A stretch of 58,182 nucleotides of DNA from Thaumarchaeota archaeon CSP1-1. GTDB lineage: Archaea > Thermoproteota > Nitrososphaeria > Nitrososphaerales > Nitrosopumilaceae. The stretch lies in contig LDXL01000005.1 of assembly GCA_001443365.1 (NCBI GenBank), positions 60,072-118,253 of the forward strand, in the 5' to 3' direction. A program made the translations under genes and the position numbers. Below the pieces are notes generated by a model, which saw only the letters and a list, made by a program, of their open reading frames with translations, made no database searches and was not told the DNA's origin. Below, one piece after another: positions 33,920 through 42,544 of the stretch. The stretch's first letter is position 1. Each line of letters begins with the position of its first letter.

Positions 33920-35803
33920 ATGACCTTCAAAATATTGCTTGAAGAAATTTACTTAAATATTCAAAAAATTATTGACGAACTTGATCTCCCACAAATCTCC
34001 TTTGTTGTAGAGCCCACAAAATTAAACTTTGGAGATGTTACATGTAACGTGTCATTCTTACTTGCAAAACATCTAAAGAAAAAACCATATGAGGTAGCAA
34101 AAATAATTTCAGAAAAGTACCAACCATATCTTGGAAAACTTATCAAAAAAGTGGATGCTCACCAGTCTGGGTACATTAACTTTTTTGCAAATTATTCACA
34201 ACTAAATACGATTATTCTAAAAGCCTCTGTAAAAGATGATTATGGATTTCTGGATTTGGGTAAAAAATCAAGGATTGTGATAGAACATACTAGTGTCAAT
34301 CCCAATAAAGCGCTGCATATAGGACATGTCCGAAACATTGTCCTTGGTGATACAGTTGCACGGATTCTTCGTCAGACCAACTTTGATGTTAAGGTACTCA
34401 ACTACATTGATGATTCGGGATTACAAGTAGCTGACATCATTGTTGGTTTCAAATATGGTGGGTTTTCTGAAAATCCACCACCTGGCCAAAAATTTGATCA
34501 ATATTGTGGAGATGTTGTTTATGTTAAAACCACTGAGAAATATTCCTCCAATCCCGATCTGGAAGAAACCAGAAAAAAAGTCCTACAATCTTTAGAAGAT
34601 GAAAAATCAGATATTGCTAAATTTGCAGAAAAGATAACTAAAAAAGTCCTCTCTGATCAGCTAAAAACATGTTGGAAATTATCTGCCTCTTACGATTGTC
34701 TTAATTTTGAATCGCAAATAATTCGTTCAGGATTATGGAAACAAGTTTTTGAAAAAATGAAAGAAATGAAATTAACACATCTTGAAAAAGAAGGAAAAAA
34801 TGCCAATTGCTGGGTAATCAAAGGAGAAAAAAATGAAGAAGATAAAGTTCTTGTTAGAAGTAACGGCACTGCAACATACATTGCAAAGGATATTCCATAT
34901 GCTGCCTGGAAATTAGGATTGCTTCCAGATCCCTTCTATTATACACATTATGCAACTCAAGAAAATGGAAAAATTCTATGGCAAACAACTCTTGACAAAA
35001 GCACAGAATCAAAACAAGACTTTACTGCCGACAAGGTTCTTACAATTATAGATTCTAGACAATCTAGACTACAGAAAATAATCACTAATTTAATGTCTAA
35101 ATTCAAGTCAGATGAAAAAGCATATGTTCATCTTGGCTACGAATCAGTTACTTTAAGCTCAACTACTGCAAAAACCCTAGGAATTGATACGCAAGGTAAA
35201 ACTACCCAAATGTCAGGGAGAAAGGGTCTTTACGTTAATGCAGATTCGATTATTGATTTACTAGAGAAAAAAACGTTTGAGGAAACTAAAAAAAGAAATC
35301 CAGAACTTGACGAAAAAATTTTACAACAAATAGCACATGATGTGGCAATTGGAACCATTCGTTATGAGATGATAAAACAAGATTTAGATAAAATAATTAC
35401 TTTTGATCTATCAAAATCAATGAGTTTGGAAGGTGATACTGCTCCATACATACAATATACTCACGCAAGAGCCTCTCGAATTTTAGAAAAGGCCGGATTC
35501 GTACCTAATTTTGGGGTCTCCTTTGAATTACTGGATAATGAATTTGAAATTGCCCTCATTAAACAAATAGGGAAATTTGATTTACAGATTGTAGATGCAG
35601 CAAATAATTTTTCCCCAAAAGTAATTGCCAGGTATTGTTATACTTTAGCTGTGACCTTTAATGCATTTTATGAACATGTAAAAGTTCTTGATGACAAAAA
35701 TAAATCATTGATTAATGAAAGGTTATGCCTGGTCAGTTCCTTCAAATCAACTATTCATAATGCTTTAGGTCTTCTGGGCATTCTATCACCTAATATGATG
35801 TAG
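33920..35803 (+). CDS. argS: Arginyl-tRNA synthetase
   Basis: A 627-residue class I aminoacyl-tRNA synthetase. It has an N-terminal Add-1 type domain for tRNA contact, the HIGH motif (HIGHVRN, 133-139), a catalytic core ending around TQMSGRKGLYVNADSIIDL (the KMSK-equivalent MSGRKG), and a C-terminal DALR anticodon-binding domain (YIQYTHARASRIL, then LAVTFNAFYEHVKVL). Length and order match archaeal ArgRS. The upstream HAD phosphatase gene is 3 nt away. Confidence 0.95.
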   Translation: MTFKILLEEIYLNIQKIIDELDLPQISFVVEPTKLNFGDVTCNVSFLLAKHLKKKPYEVAKIISEKYQPYLGKLIKKVDAHQSGYINFFANYSQLNTIILKASVKDDYGFLDLGKKSRIVIEHTSVNPNKALHIGHVRNIVLGDTVARILRQTNFDVKVLNYIDDSGLQVADIIVGFKYGGFSENPPPGQKFDQYCGDVVYVKTTEKYSSNPDLEETRKKVLQSLEDEKSDIAKFAEKITKKVLSDQLKTCWKLSASYDCLNFESQIIRSGLWKQVFEKMKEMKLTHLEKEGKNANCWVIKGEKNEEDKVLVRSNGTATYIAKDIPYAAWKLGLLPDPFYYTHYATQENGKILWQTTLDKSTESKQDFTADKVLTIIDSRQSRLQKIITNLMSKFKSDEKAYVHLGYESVTLSSTTAKTLGIDTQGKTTQMSGRKGLYVNADSIIDLLEKKTFEETKKRNPELDEKILQQIAHDVAIGTIRYEMIKQDLDKIITFDLSKSMSLEGDTAPYIQYTHARASRILEKAGFVPNFGVSFELLDNEFEIALIKQIGKFDLQIVDAANNFSPKVIARYCYTLAVTFNAFYEHVKVLDDKNKSLINERLCLVSSFKSTIHNALGLLGILSPNMM

Positions 35804-35892
35804 TGCCAATCAATTGTTGTCTAGTCAATAGGTGGGTATGTTCATGCCGGACATACAAGAGGATATTATCAAAATTAGTCATGAATATTATC

Positions 35893-36072
35893 ATGGTTTC
35901 CAGGAACAATAGCGCCATTTTAGTTGACAGTCCTAATTATTCAAAGCTCTGTGCGTTCTGTGGTTCAGATTTGGATATGGAAGAAGGCGTGATGATTTAT
36001 GATAAAAATTGGTATCATAATGTATGCTGGGATTCTTTTGAAAACCCAAAAGAGGTAATTAGAAATGACTAG
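35893..36072 (+). CDS. Small zinc-finger protein upstream of a response regulator
   Basis: A 59-residue protein with a LIM-like half site: CAFC, then WYHNVC, which supplies the four zinc ligands (C-x2-C and H-x2-C). The frame is open from 35803, but the first 30 codons are unlike protein. ATATTATCA at 35863-35871 is 26 nt before ATG 35893, which suggests a leaderless start there; ATG 35881 is an alternative. The 3' end overlaps the response-regulator gene by 8 nt. Both products may work together, for example with the zinc finger binding the receiver; this is inference. Confidence 0.6.
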   Translation: MVSRNNSAILVDSPNYSKLCAFCGSDLDMEEGVMIYDKNWYHNVCWDSFENPKEVIRND

Positions 36073-36457
36073 TGTAATTGTTGTTGATGACGATAGAGAT
36101 ACAGTGGAAGTTTTTTGTGAATATCTTGCTATAAAAGATATTAAAGTTTTAGGAAGAGGATATGATGGAAAGTCTGCAGTTGAATTGTATAAACAACACA
36201 AGCCTGACGTAGTACTTTTAGATGTAATGATGCCTGATTATGATGGTTTTTACGGTTTGGAACAAATTCGAAAATTAGATCCAGCCGCCAAGATAATTAT
36301 GGTCACAGCTGATTTGACATCTGATACCGAAAAAAAATTAGTTGAACTAAAAGCATCCGCAATGATCTATAAACCATATGAAATTGATAGTGTCATTGAA
36401 ACAATAGAGATGGTCAATAAGGAAAACGTTGTTTTATCTACAACTACCTCAAGCTAG
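36065..36457 (+). CDS. CheY-like response regulator
   Basis: A 130-residue single receiver domain. The acidic pocket is VVDDDRD, phospho-Asp53 lies in VLLDVMMPDYDG, the Thr is in MVTAD, and the Lys is in IYKPY. There is no output domain. It overlaps the preceding zinc-finger gene by 8 nt, and another receiver gene follows 55 nt downstream. No kinase is adjacent; the nearest in the window is at 21-22 kb. Its sequence resembles generic CheY/PleD receivers more than the two other receivers here. Confidence 0.9.
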   Translation: MTSVIVVDDDRDTVEVFCEYLAIKDIKVLGRGYDGKSAVELYKQHKPDVVLLDVMMPDYDGFYGLEQIRKLDPAAKIIMVTADLTSDTEKKLVELKASAMIYKPYEIDSVIETIEMVNKENVVLSTTTSS

Positions 36458-36512
36458 AAATTTTTATTAAAAAATTCCTAAATACTCAATGTTCTAATAA
36501 TTACTGATAATC

Positions 36513-37037
36513 ATGAAGATTTTAATCGCAGAAGATGAAGCAGATTTGTTATCTCAGTATAAGGAGTTTTTAGAAAAAAATAATCACTCTACAATAATTA
36601 CAAATGATGGAGACAAGTGTCTTTCTGCTTATCGTAAAGAATATGAAAGATGGTTTGACCAAAAAAATGATGAATCAAGCTCAGATTCTCCTTTTGATGT
36701 TGTAATACTTGATTATCAAATGCCAAAAAAGAATGGTATGGATGTAGCAACTGAAATACTCTCAATCGTTCCAAAACAACGAATAATATTTGCATCTGCT
36801 TTTGTAGAAAATACCCTTAAAGACTCAATTAAAAATTTGAAACAAATTATAGAATTAATGCAAAAACCTTTTTCATTACAGGTACTAGTAGATACAATAG
36901 AAGATAAGGAAATTTATTACGAATTAGAAAAACTAAATGTTGATATTAAAAATTTAAAGGAATTGGAACCAACCCATGCCCAGGTAAGAGATTACTTGGA
37001 TGCATTAAAGAAGATTCAAAAAGGAAGAACCTTCTAA
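36513..37037 (+). CDS. Response regulator with insertion and C-terminal helix
   Basis: A 174-residue receiver with phospho-Asp67 in VVILDYQMPKKNG. It has a charged insertion before that strand (RWFDQKNDESSSDSP) and a C-terminal helical extension of about 45 residues (YYELEKLNVDIKNLKE). FASAF replaces the usual MxTA. The core is paralogous to the receiver at 20789-21175 (PKKxG, PKQRIIFASA, QKPFSL). There is no known DNA-binding output. The C-terminal extension could mediate dimerisation or partner binding. Confidence 0.85.
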   Translation: MKILIAEDEADLLSQYKEFLEKNNHSTIITNDGDKCLSAYRKEYERWFDQKNDESSSDSPFDVVILDYQMPKKNGMDVATEILSIVPKQRIIFASAFVENTLKDSIKNLKQIIELMQKPFSLQVLVDTIEDKEIYYELEKLNVDIKNLKELEPTHAQVRDYLDALKKIQKGRTF

Positions 37038-37148
37038 AAAACTACTTAATTTGACATATTAAGGAATTTTTAGAATTTCTCAAACTACATAGTGCTGAAT
37101 ATTCAATAATGCAGTAACTTATTATTTAAAAAAATTCAGGTCTAATCT

Positions 37149-37979
37149 ATGAATAAAATAAAACAAGATTCCTATGTGTTATTTTTTTTTAACAGTACAA
37201 AAAAATGGCTAGCGAAAATATCAAAGGAAAAAGAACTTCATACTCATATTGGTGTAATTCGCCATTCTGATGCAATAGGTAAAGAATACGGCTCAAAACT
37301 TGTGACTAATAAAGACAAGTACGTCTATTTGCTTGAACCAACTATTCATGACTTTATTATGAAAATTCAACATGGGACTCAAATTGTATATCCAAAAGAC
37401 CTGGGCTATATTGCAGCTAGGGCTGGACTTGAAAGTGGTCAGAAGGTTGTAGAGATAGGTACAGGAAGTGGTTCCCTTACCTCTTTTGTTGCAAGTATTG
37501 TAAAGCCCAATGGGCATGTTTACACATTTGATGTTGATTCAGGATTTATGAAGATAGCTCAAAAAAATATCGAAAAAGCGAATTTGATAAAATATGTTAC
37601 AATGAAGAAGCTAGATCTTAAGGTCGCAAAAAGAATGCCAGTATCAAATGCAGATCTTGTATTAATTGATCTAGGAGATCCATGGACTGTAGTTCCACAA
37701 GCTAGAAAGATGTTGAAAGGTAGCGGAGGATTATTTGCTATATGTCCCACAATGAATCAGCTCGAAAAACTTACCTCTTCATTAATTCAAAATGAATTTA
37801 CCGACATTGAGTGTACAGAACACATTTTACGTACTATTGAAGCAAGAGAAGGAAAAACAAGACATTCATTCCAAGGAATTGGTCACACTACTTATCTAGC
37901 TTATGCAAGAAAGGCTTTTTTTGAAAGGGAAAAATTAAGAAGAACAATCAGTAAAAACGATAAATCAAAAACAAAATGA
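37149..37979 (+). CDS. trmI: tRNA (adenine-N1)-methyltransferase TrmI
   Basis: A 276-residue SAM-dependent tRNA m1A methyltransferase. It has an N-terminal beta-barrel-like region, then QIVYPKDLGYIAARAGLESG, the SAM motif VVEIGTGSGSLTSFVA, DLVLIDLGDPW (the catalytic D-L-G-D-P-W motif of TrmI) and GLFAICPTMNQLEKL. It methylates A57/A58 of archaeal tRNAs. The N-terminus is about 30 residues longer than typical (MNKIKQDSYVLFFFNSTKK). The ATG 37149 start follows a TATA-like TTATTTAAA about 25 nt upstream. Confidence 0.92.
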   Translation: MNKIKQDSYVLFFFNSTKKWLAKISKEKELHTHIGVIRHSDAIGKEYGSKLVTNKDKYVYLLEPTIHDFIMKIQHGTQIVYPKDLGYIAARAGLESGQKVVEIGTGSGSLTSFVASIVKPNGHVYTFDVDSGFMKIAQKNIEKANLIKYVTMKKLDLKVAKRMPVSNADLVLIDLGDPWTVVPQARKMLKGSGGLFAICPTMNQLEKLTSSLIQNEFTDIECTEHILRTIEAREGKTRHSFQGIGHTTYLAYARKAFFEREKLRRTISKNDKSKTK

Positions 37980-38110
37980 TTTCTATACATGGAATCAATT
38001 TCCAAAAATAATTTAAAATACCCAATTTCATTTTCTGGTTAAACTAGGTCTGTACGATTCAAACAAACACATCCTAATAGCAATAAATGACGTTTATTTT
38101 TTGACTAAGA

Positions 38111-38524
38111 TTGTCAACCTATAAACTGGATAAGGCAGTTTCTGCAAAAGATAGCACATCGCTAGATAAAAAAATTGAGAATCTAGTTAGAGCAAAAGAG
38201 AAAATTGAAAAAAGAGGAAATCAATATTCATTTGTAGAGCCTATCACAAAAGAGGATCTTGCAAAACTAAACTTTTCAGAGGATCTTACACAATTAAAAG
38301 CAATTCAAAGAGAAAGGCTCCTTGAAGACATATCAAATCTCCTTAATGAAAAAATAAAAGAACTTGAACAAAAAGAAAGGGAAAGCAAGCAGAAAGAGCA
38401 AGTGTTATCTGAACTAACAGCTGCTTTGGATACTAAAGTAAATCAATTGGAATCTACTAATGCCCAACTTCAAGTAGAAAAGAAACATTCTGAGGAACTT
38501 AATCAGAGTTTAAAGATTCATTGA
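38111..38524 (+). CDS. Coiled-coil protein, first part
   Basis: A 137-residue protein starting TTG 38111. It opens with a short folded region (residues 1-80, with YSFVEPITKEDLAKLNFSEDL) and continues into a long coiled coil (LLNEKIKELEQKERESKQKE, then SELTAALDTKVNQLESTNAQ). It stops at TGA 38522-38524 in mid-coil. A frame starting at TTG 38521 continues the same kind of coiled coil for 47 residues. The pair is either a frameshifted gene or two translationally coupled ORFs. Function is unknown. Confidence 0.6.
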   Translation: MSTYKLDKAVSAKDSTSLDKKIENLVRAKEKIEKRGNQYSFVEPITKEDLAKLNFSEDLTQLKAIQRERLLEDISNLLNEKIKELEQKERESKQKEQVLSELTAALDTKVNQLESTNAQLQVEKKHSEELNQSLKIH

Positions 38525-38664
38525 AAAAATTAAGCGATGCTGAAATACAGCTGAAAATAGAAAGAGATTGGTTAGCAGAGCAAGTTGAGAAAAAATCCAT
38601 TGAAGTTCTAAAAACCATTGATCAGCTGATAAAGGCAGAAAATGCCAAAAGTCAGAGTTCTTAA
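38521..38664 (+). CDS. Short coiled-coil ORF continuing the previous one
   Basis: A 47-residue frame (TTG 38521, TAA 38662-38664) that overlaps the previous stop as TTGA. Residues KLSDAEIQLKIERDWLAEQ continue the heptad-like coiled coil of the preceding protein, with no folded start of its own. An A-rich stretch (TTGAAAAAATTAAG) is at the junction, where a single-base change would restore one frame. It could be a coupled peptide, a ribosomal frameshift or a sequence error. Confidence 0.45.
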   Translation: MKKLSDAEIQLKIERDWLAEQVEKKSIEVLKTIDQLIKAENAKSQSS

Positions 38665-38715
38665 ACAATATTTGTAAAGAGACTATTTATTCATCTAAAA
38701 AAAATAAAAAGTCTA

Positions 38716-39579
38716 TTGGTAGCAAAAAACCTTCAATCAAACATAGTTAAAAAATTCATTCCAGAAAGAAAGATAAAATCACGAAAGGGTGACAATGGCA
38801 AAGTACTGGTTGTTGGTGGTAGTTACATCTATCATGGCGCCCCCATACTCTCTTCCCTAGCCGCATTACGTTCAGGAGCAGATCTTGTTTACACAAGTGT
38901 TCCAAAAATAAATGCACAATCTACACGGGCAATTTCCCCAAATCTAATTGTGTTACCGCTTGTTGATTCAAAACTTACTAGGGGAGCCGCAAACAAACTT
39001 TTGGGACAAATTCCTCATGGTTTGGATTCTGCTACAATTGGAATGGGATTGGCAATCAAAGATATCGAATCCCTTAAAACATTATTAAAACCACTCTTAG
39101 ACAGTGACGTTAGGTTATCACTTGACGCAAGTGCGCTAGTAAGCGGCATATTGCCTTTACTTCCAAATAAAAATGTGGTTGTAACTCCACATGCAGGTGA
39201 ATTCAAAAGATTGTTTGGAGAGATTCCGCCAAATTCTGTCAAAGAAAGAACATCTATGGTTGAAAAATATGCAAAAAAAAATTCACTTACAATCCTTCTG
39301 AAGGGACCAACTGACATCATATCTGATGGACAAAAAACTTTTCTAAATCCAAAGAATATACCCGCAATGACTGTAGGTGGCACTGGAGATGTGTTATCGG
39401 GTATTGTCGCTTCCTTTCTTGCAAGAAACAGAAATGCATTAGAGTCTGCATCTGCAGCAGCGTTTGTAAATGGTTTGGCTGGTAAATTAGTTCAACGGAA
39501 GATAGGATTGCATATGGTTGCGACTGACCTTATTGAGGCTTTGCCAACCGTACTCAAACCTTTTGATCGTGTCAGGTGA
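38716..39579 (+). CDS. nnrD: ADP/ATP-dependent NAD(P)H-hydrate dehydratase
   Basis: A 287-residue ribokinase-fold repair enzyme that dehydrates damaged NAD(P)H hydrates. Family patterns are GDNGKVLVVGGSYIYHGAPI, LSLDASAL, VVVTPHAGEFKRLFG, LLKGPTDII and the ATP/ADP-site MTVGGTGDVLSGIVA. It is the dehydratase domain alone; no epimerase (NnrE) domain is fused, unlike many bacterial Nnr. The start is TTG 38716. The following M20 gene starts within its stop codon (GTGA at 39576-39579), showing tight coupling. Confidence 0.92.
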   Translation: MVAKNLQSNIVKKFIPERKIKSRKGDNGKVLVVGGSYIYHGAPILSSLAALRSGADLVYTSVPKINAQSTRAISPNLIVLPLVDSKLTRGAANKLLGQIPHGLDSATIGMGLAIKDIESLKTLLKPLLDSDVRLSLDASALVSGILPLLPNKNVVVTPHAGEFKRLFGEIPPNSVKERTSMVEKYAKKNSLTILLKGPTDIISDGQKTFLNPKNIPAMTVGGTGDVLSGIVASFLARNRNALESASAAAFVNGLAGKLVQRKIGLHMVATDLIEALPTVLKPFDRVR

Positions 39580-40937
39580 TTGACTCGAAAAAAGTTCTCA
39601 AATTCGTTGATAATAATTTGAATGGACTTGTTTCACAACTTCAAACTTTGATACGACAGCCCAGTGTATCTGCAAAAAACGAGGGGATAGAAGAATGTGC
39701 AAAGCTAGTTGCTAAAATTATGAAAAAATCTGGAATATCCTCTGAGATTTTACGTCTAAAAAAAGGAATTGCCCCTGTAGTATATGGAGAAGTAAGTTCG
39801 AAAAAAAATCCTGAGAAAACAATCCTATTCTATAATCATTATGATGTCCAACCTGCCGAACCTTTTGATCTCTGGGATGATGAACCATTTAGTGGAAAAA
39901 TAAGAGGAAATAAAATTTTTGGTCGTGGTTCATCTGATGATAAAGGAGAACTAATTACTAGAATAAAGGCAGTCGAGGCATATCTGAAAGCCACAGGCGA
40001 TGTGCCTTGCAATGTAAAATTTGTTGTTGAGGGAGAAGAGGAAACTGGCAGCGCTCATATTGATAAATACCTAATAAAATTTAAAAAAAAATTTTCTTGT
40101 GACGGTGTAATCTGGGAATTTGGTTATGTTGATTCTAAGAATCGACCAATAATTGGGCTTGGCATGAAAGGATTGCTTTTTGTTGAGCTATCAAAAAGAG
40201 AATCGATAAGAGACGCTCATTCTAGCTTAGCTGTAATAATTAAAAATCCTGCATGGCGACTAATTGAAGCCGTCAATACATTACGTGATTCTAAAGGAAA
40301 AATTCTGATTAAAGATTGGTATAAGGAAGTTAAACCGTTTACAAAGTCAGATCTGAAAATTCTTAATTCAGAACCATTTGAAGAAACATTCTTCAAAAAA
40401 GAGTTTGGAATAAAAAATTTTGTTGATGATAAGAAGGGCTTGGAAATAAAAAAGGCTCTAGCCGGAGGTGCAACTTGTAATATTGCAGGATTTGTATCTG
40501 GTTATACCGGTAAAGGTGCAAAAACTGTTCTTCCATGTGAGGCCTTGGTAAAAATAGACTTTCGTCTTGTTCCAGAAATGATTCCCAAAAAACAGGTTTC
40601 TAGACTCAATAGACACCTAAAATCTAAAGGATATGGGGATATTAAGATCAAAGTTTATCATGGTGAGGCTGCTGCGAGAACTGATCCCACTCATCCTTTT
40701 GTATCTCAAGTAAAAAATTCAGCTGACGAGATTTTTGGAAAATCGATTATAAACATTTCAAATGCAGGAACAGGACCGATGTATTCGTTTACTAACATTT
40801 TACAGGCTCCGTGCATTTCGATCGGAAGTACCTATATGTTTGCTAGAATTCATTCTCCAAACGAATTTGCACGTATTGATCTTTTAAAAAAGACAACTAA
40901 GTGCATTTGCCAAATTCTAGAAAAATTTGGAAATTAA
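39576..40937 (+). CDS. M20-family metallopeptidase/deacylase
   Basis: A 453-residue M20/CPG2-type hydrolase. The di-zinc ligands are readable: His in FYNHYDVQP, Asp in GRGSSDDKGE, the Glu pair in EGEEETGS, a later Asp, and a terminal His in FARIHSPNEF. A dimerisation domain lies between. Family members are carnosinases, dipeptidases, ArgE or DapE. The resemblance of the CPG2/carnosinase pattern (LFYNHYDVQP with a large insert) suggests dipeptidase activity, but the substrate is open. It is translated from GTG 39576, overlapping nnrD. Confidence 0.88.
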   Translation: MIDSKKVLKFVDNNLNGLVSQLQTLIRQPSVSAKNEGIEECAKLVAKIMKKSGISSEILRLKKGIAPVVYGEVSSKKNPEKTILFYNHYDVQPAEPFDLWDDEPFSGKIRGNKIFGRGSSDDKGELITRIKAVEAYLKATGDVPCNVKFVVEGEEETGSAHIDKYLIKFKKKFSCDGVIWEFGYVDSKNRPIIGLGMKGLLFVELSKRESIRDAHSSLAVIIKNPAWRLIEAVNTLRDSKGKILIKDWYKEVKPFTKSDLKILNSEPFEETFFKKEFGIKNFVDDKKGLEIKKALAGGATCNIAGFVSGYTGKGAKTVLPCEALVKIDFRLVPEMIPKKQVSRLNRHLKSKGYGDIKIKVYHGEAAARTDPTHPFVSQVKNSADEIFGKSIINISNAGTGPMYSFTNILQAPCISIGSTYMFARIHSPNEFARIDLLKKTTKCICQILEKFGN

Positions 40938-40950
40938 ATTTTTTTAAAAA

Positions 40951-41370
40951 TTAATGTAAGAATCTTGGTAATTTTTTAATTGCATGTGCTGCAGAAATTC
41001 TACCAGGACCTGTCACAATAATTACTAAGTTTGATGCAAGAAGAATTAACTCAAATTCAATACCTCCATCTCCTGTAATACTTGCTGCACCTTTTACATA
41101 GAAAATTGCACCAAGCATTATTATCGATAAAAGAGATGAAGATATTCTTGATAAAATACCAATAATTAGCAGTATCCCAGGAATTGTTTCTGCAAGTGCA
41201 ATTGGAATCTGCATCTCTGCTGGTAGTCCCAATGGGCCTGTCAAAAAGCCTACAAAGCCTGGATTAAATTTTCCAGTTCCGTGAAGAATGAAAATTACTC
41301 CAATAGCTGCTCTTATCCCCATGTGAGCTATATCATGTAACTTATTTTCACGGAATACTGCTTCAGTCAA
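40951..41370 (-). CDS. DoxX-family membrane protein
   Basis: A DoxX-like protein of 139 residues with four hydrophobic segments. It has the N-terminal FRENKLHDIAHMGIRAAIGV followed by IFILHGTGKFNPG, then a second helix with ALAETIPGILLIIGILSR, typical of DoxX/DoxD. In some organisms DoxX relates to quinone or thiosulfate:quinone chemistry; here the role is unknown. The frame is open to 41478, but TTG 41370 preceded by TTTAAAA (41395-41401, minus) 28 nt upstream is the likely start. Confidence 0.8.
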   Translation of the reverse strand: MTEAVFRENKLHDIAHMGIRAAIGVIFILHGTGKFNPGFVGFLTGPLGLPAEMQIPIALAETIPGILLIIGILSRISSSLLSIIMLGAIFYVKGAASITGDGGIEFELILLASNLVIIVTGPGRISAAHAIKKLPRFLH

Positions 41371-41471
41371 TAAGACGACCAGACAATAAAGTGGTTTTAA
41401 ACTATTAGTGTCAATTATTTCGCATTTGATATGTAGAAAGGACTTTATTGTACTCAGAAACAATCTGGAAT

Positions 41472-42071
41472 ATGTCATACATGTACATGCCTGGAGCTAC
41501 AGCAGTAGGAATCACATATGATGAGGGTGTAGTTTTTGCAAGTGAACGTAGAATTGCTTATGGAAACTTTCTTGTAAGTAAAACTACAAAGAAAACATTT
41601 CAAATAACACCAAAAGTTGGAGCCGCATGTGCGGGTTTGGTAGCAGATATGCAAATTTTATCTCTTCAGATCGCAGCTTTGGCAAAAATCCGAAATATGG
41701 AGCTCAAACGTGAAATTCCACCAAACTCTGTTGCAAAAATGATGTCAAATATGATGTATGAAAGAAGATTCTTCCCACTCTTGACTCAGGTTATCGTTGG
41801 AGGCGTTGTAGGAAAACCCGCTATCTATACATTAGATCCATTAGGTTCAGTTCTTCCAGATGAATATGCGGCAGTTGGAACTGGCGCAGAGATGGCCCTT
41901 GGAGTTTTAGACCCACAATTCAAAAAAAACATGACTGAACAAGAAGCAAAAGATCTAGCAATAAAAGCAATTCGTTCAGCCAGTATGAGAGACTCTTTTA
42001 GTGGTGACGGCATTGATATGCTTGTCATAAACAAAAAAGGCTCTACAATGTCTACTGAAAAAATAAATTAA
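41472..42071 (+). CDS. psmB: Proteasome beta subunit lacking the catalytic threonine
   Basis: A 20S proteasome beta-type subunit of 199 residues. Alignment to active archaeal beta subunits places Ala9 (in PGATAVGI) where Thr1 lies in TTTVGI. Glu25 and Lys41 (Glu17, Lys33 equivalents) and the D-S-F-S-G catalytic tail (RDSFSGDG) are retained, so the fold is intact but it should be catalytically inert. Archaea with two beta subunits can have one such subunit, so a second, active beta subunit is expected elsewhere. The ATG 41472 start lies 26 nt after a TATA-like CTTTATTG. The stop overlaps that of the PUA gene (TTAA 42068-42071). Confidence 0.9.
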   Translation: MSYMYMPGATAVGITYDEGVVFASERRIAYGNFLVSKTTKKTFQITPKVGAACAGLVADMQILSLQIAALAKIRNMELKREIPPNSVAKMMSNMMYERRFFPLLTQVIVGGVVGKPAIYTLDPLGSVLPDEYAAVGTGAEMALGVLDPQFKKNMTEQEAKDLAIKAIRSASMRDSFSGDGIDMLVINKKGSTMSTEKIN

Positions 42072-42544
42072 TCTCTGATTGATTTACCAGATTCCCAATA
42101 TTTATCAGAAATATAATGCATATTTTTTACAATCTCTCCTTTGCTTAATGATTCCATCTCTGAACTTGGGACACATGATAGTCCTACAGCAAGAAATTTG
42201 TGTTGTGATTCTTCGATTATACACACCAATTGATCTTTTTCAAACTGTGAATAGTTAGTAATGCCTGGCCTCATTACATTTGCCCCATTACACATGAATT
42301 TTACAGCACCCATATCTACCATAACATAAGGAAACTTTTTGAGAATCTCAGTTTCGGTTAAAAACGGAAGGTAGACATCGCCTGTCTTTATTGCCTTCAG
42401 TCCAGATCCTGTAATAATTAGAACATCATCTTCCAGATAATGAAACTTTAGATTCTTTATTCTTGGAAGATCAATTTTCCATTGAGAAGAAATCTCCTTG
42501 ACCACTTCAGCAGTTTCACTCTTGGAAATTAGATTGGATTTCAA
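42068..42544 (-). CDS. PUA-domain RNA-binding protein (MCT-1/Tma20-like)
   Basis: A 158-residue protein with an N-terminal DUF1947-type domain (MKSNLISKSETAEVVKEISS, then LPRIKNLKFHYLEDDVLIIT) and a C-terminal PUA domain (FPYVMVDMGAVKFMCNGANV, then MRPGI). The architecture is that of archaeal homologs of MCT-1/Tma20, which act with DENR-like factors in translation initiation or ribosome recycling. It is translated with the homoserine dehydrogenase gene, overlapping it by 4 nt, and converges on the proteasome gene. Confidence 0.88.
   Translation of the reverse strand: MKSNLISKSETAEVVKEISSQWKIDLPRIKNLKFHYLEDDVLIITGSGLKAIKTGDVYLPFLTETEILKKFPYVMVDMGAVKFMCNGANVMRPGITNYSQFEKDQLVCIIEESQHKFLAVGLSCVPSSEMESLSKGEIVKNMHYISDKYWESGKSIRD

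Noticed and set aside
35803-35892. N-terminal extension of the zinc-finger protein
   Set aside because: The codons before ATG 35893 (Cys-rich, irregular) lack protein character, and a TATA-like element fits a leaderless start at 35893.
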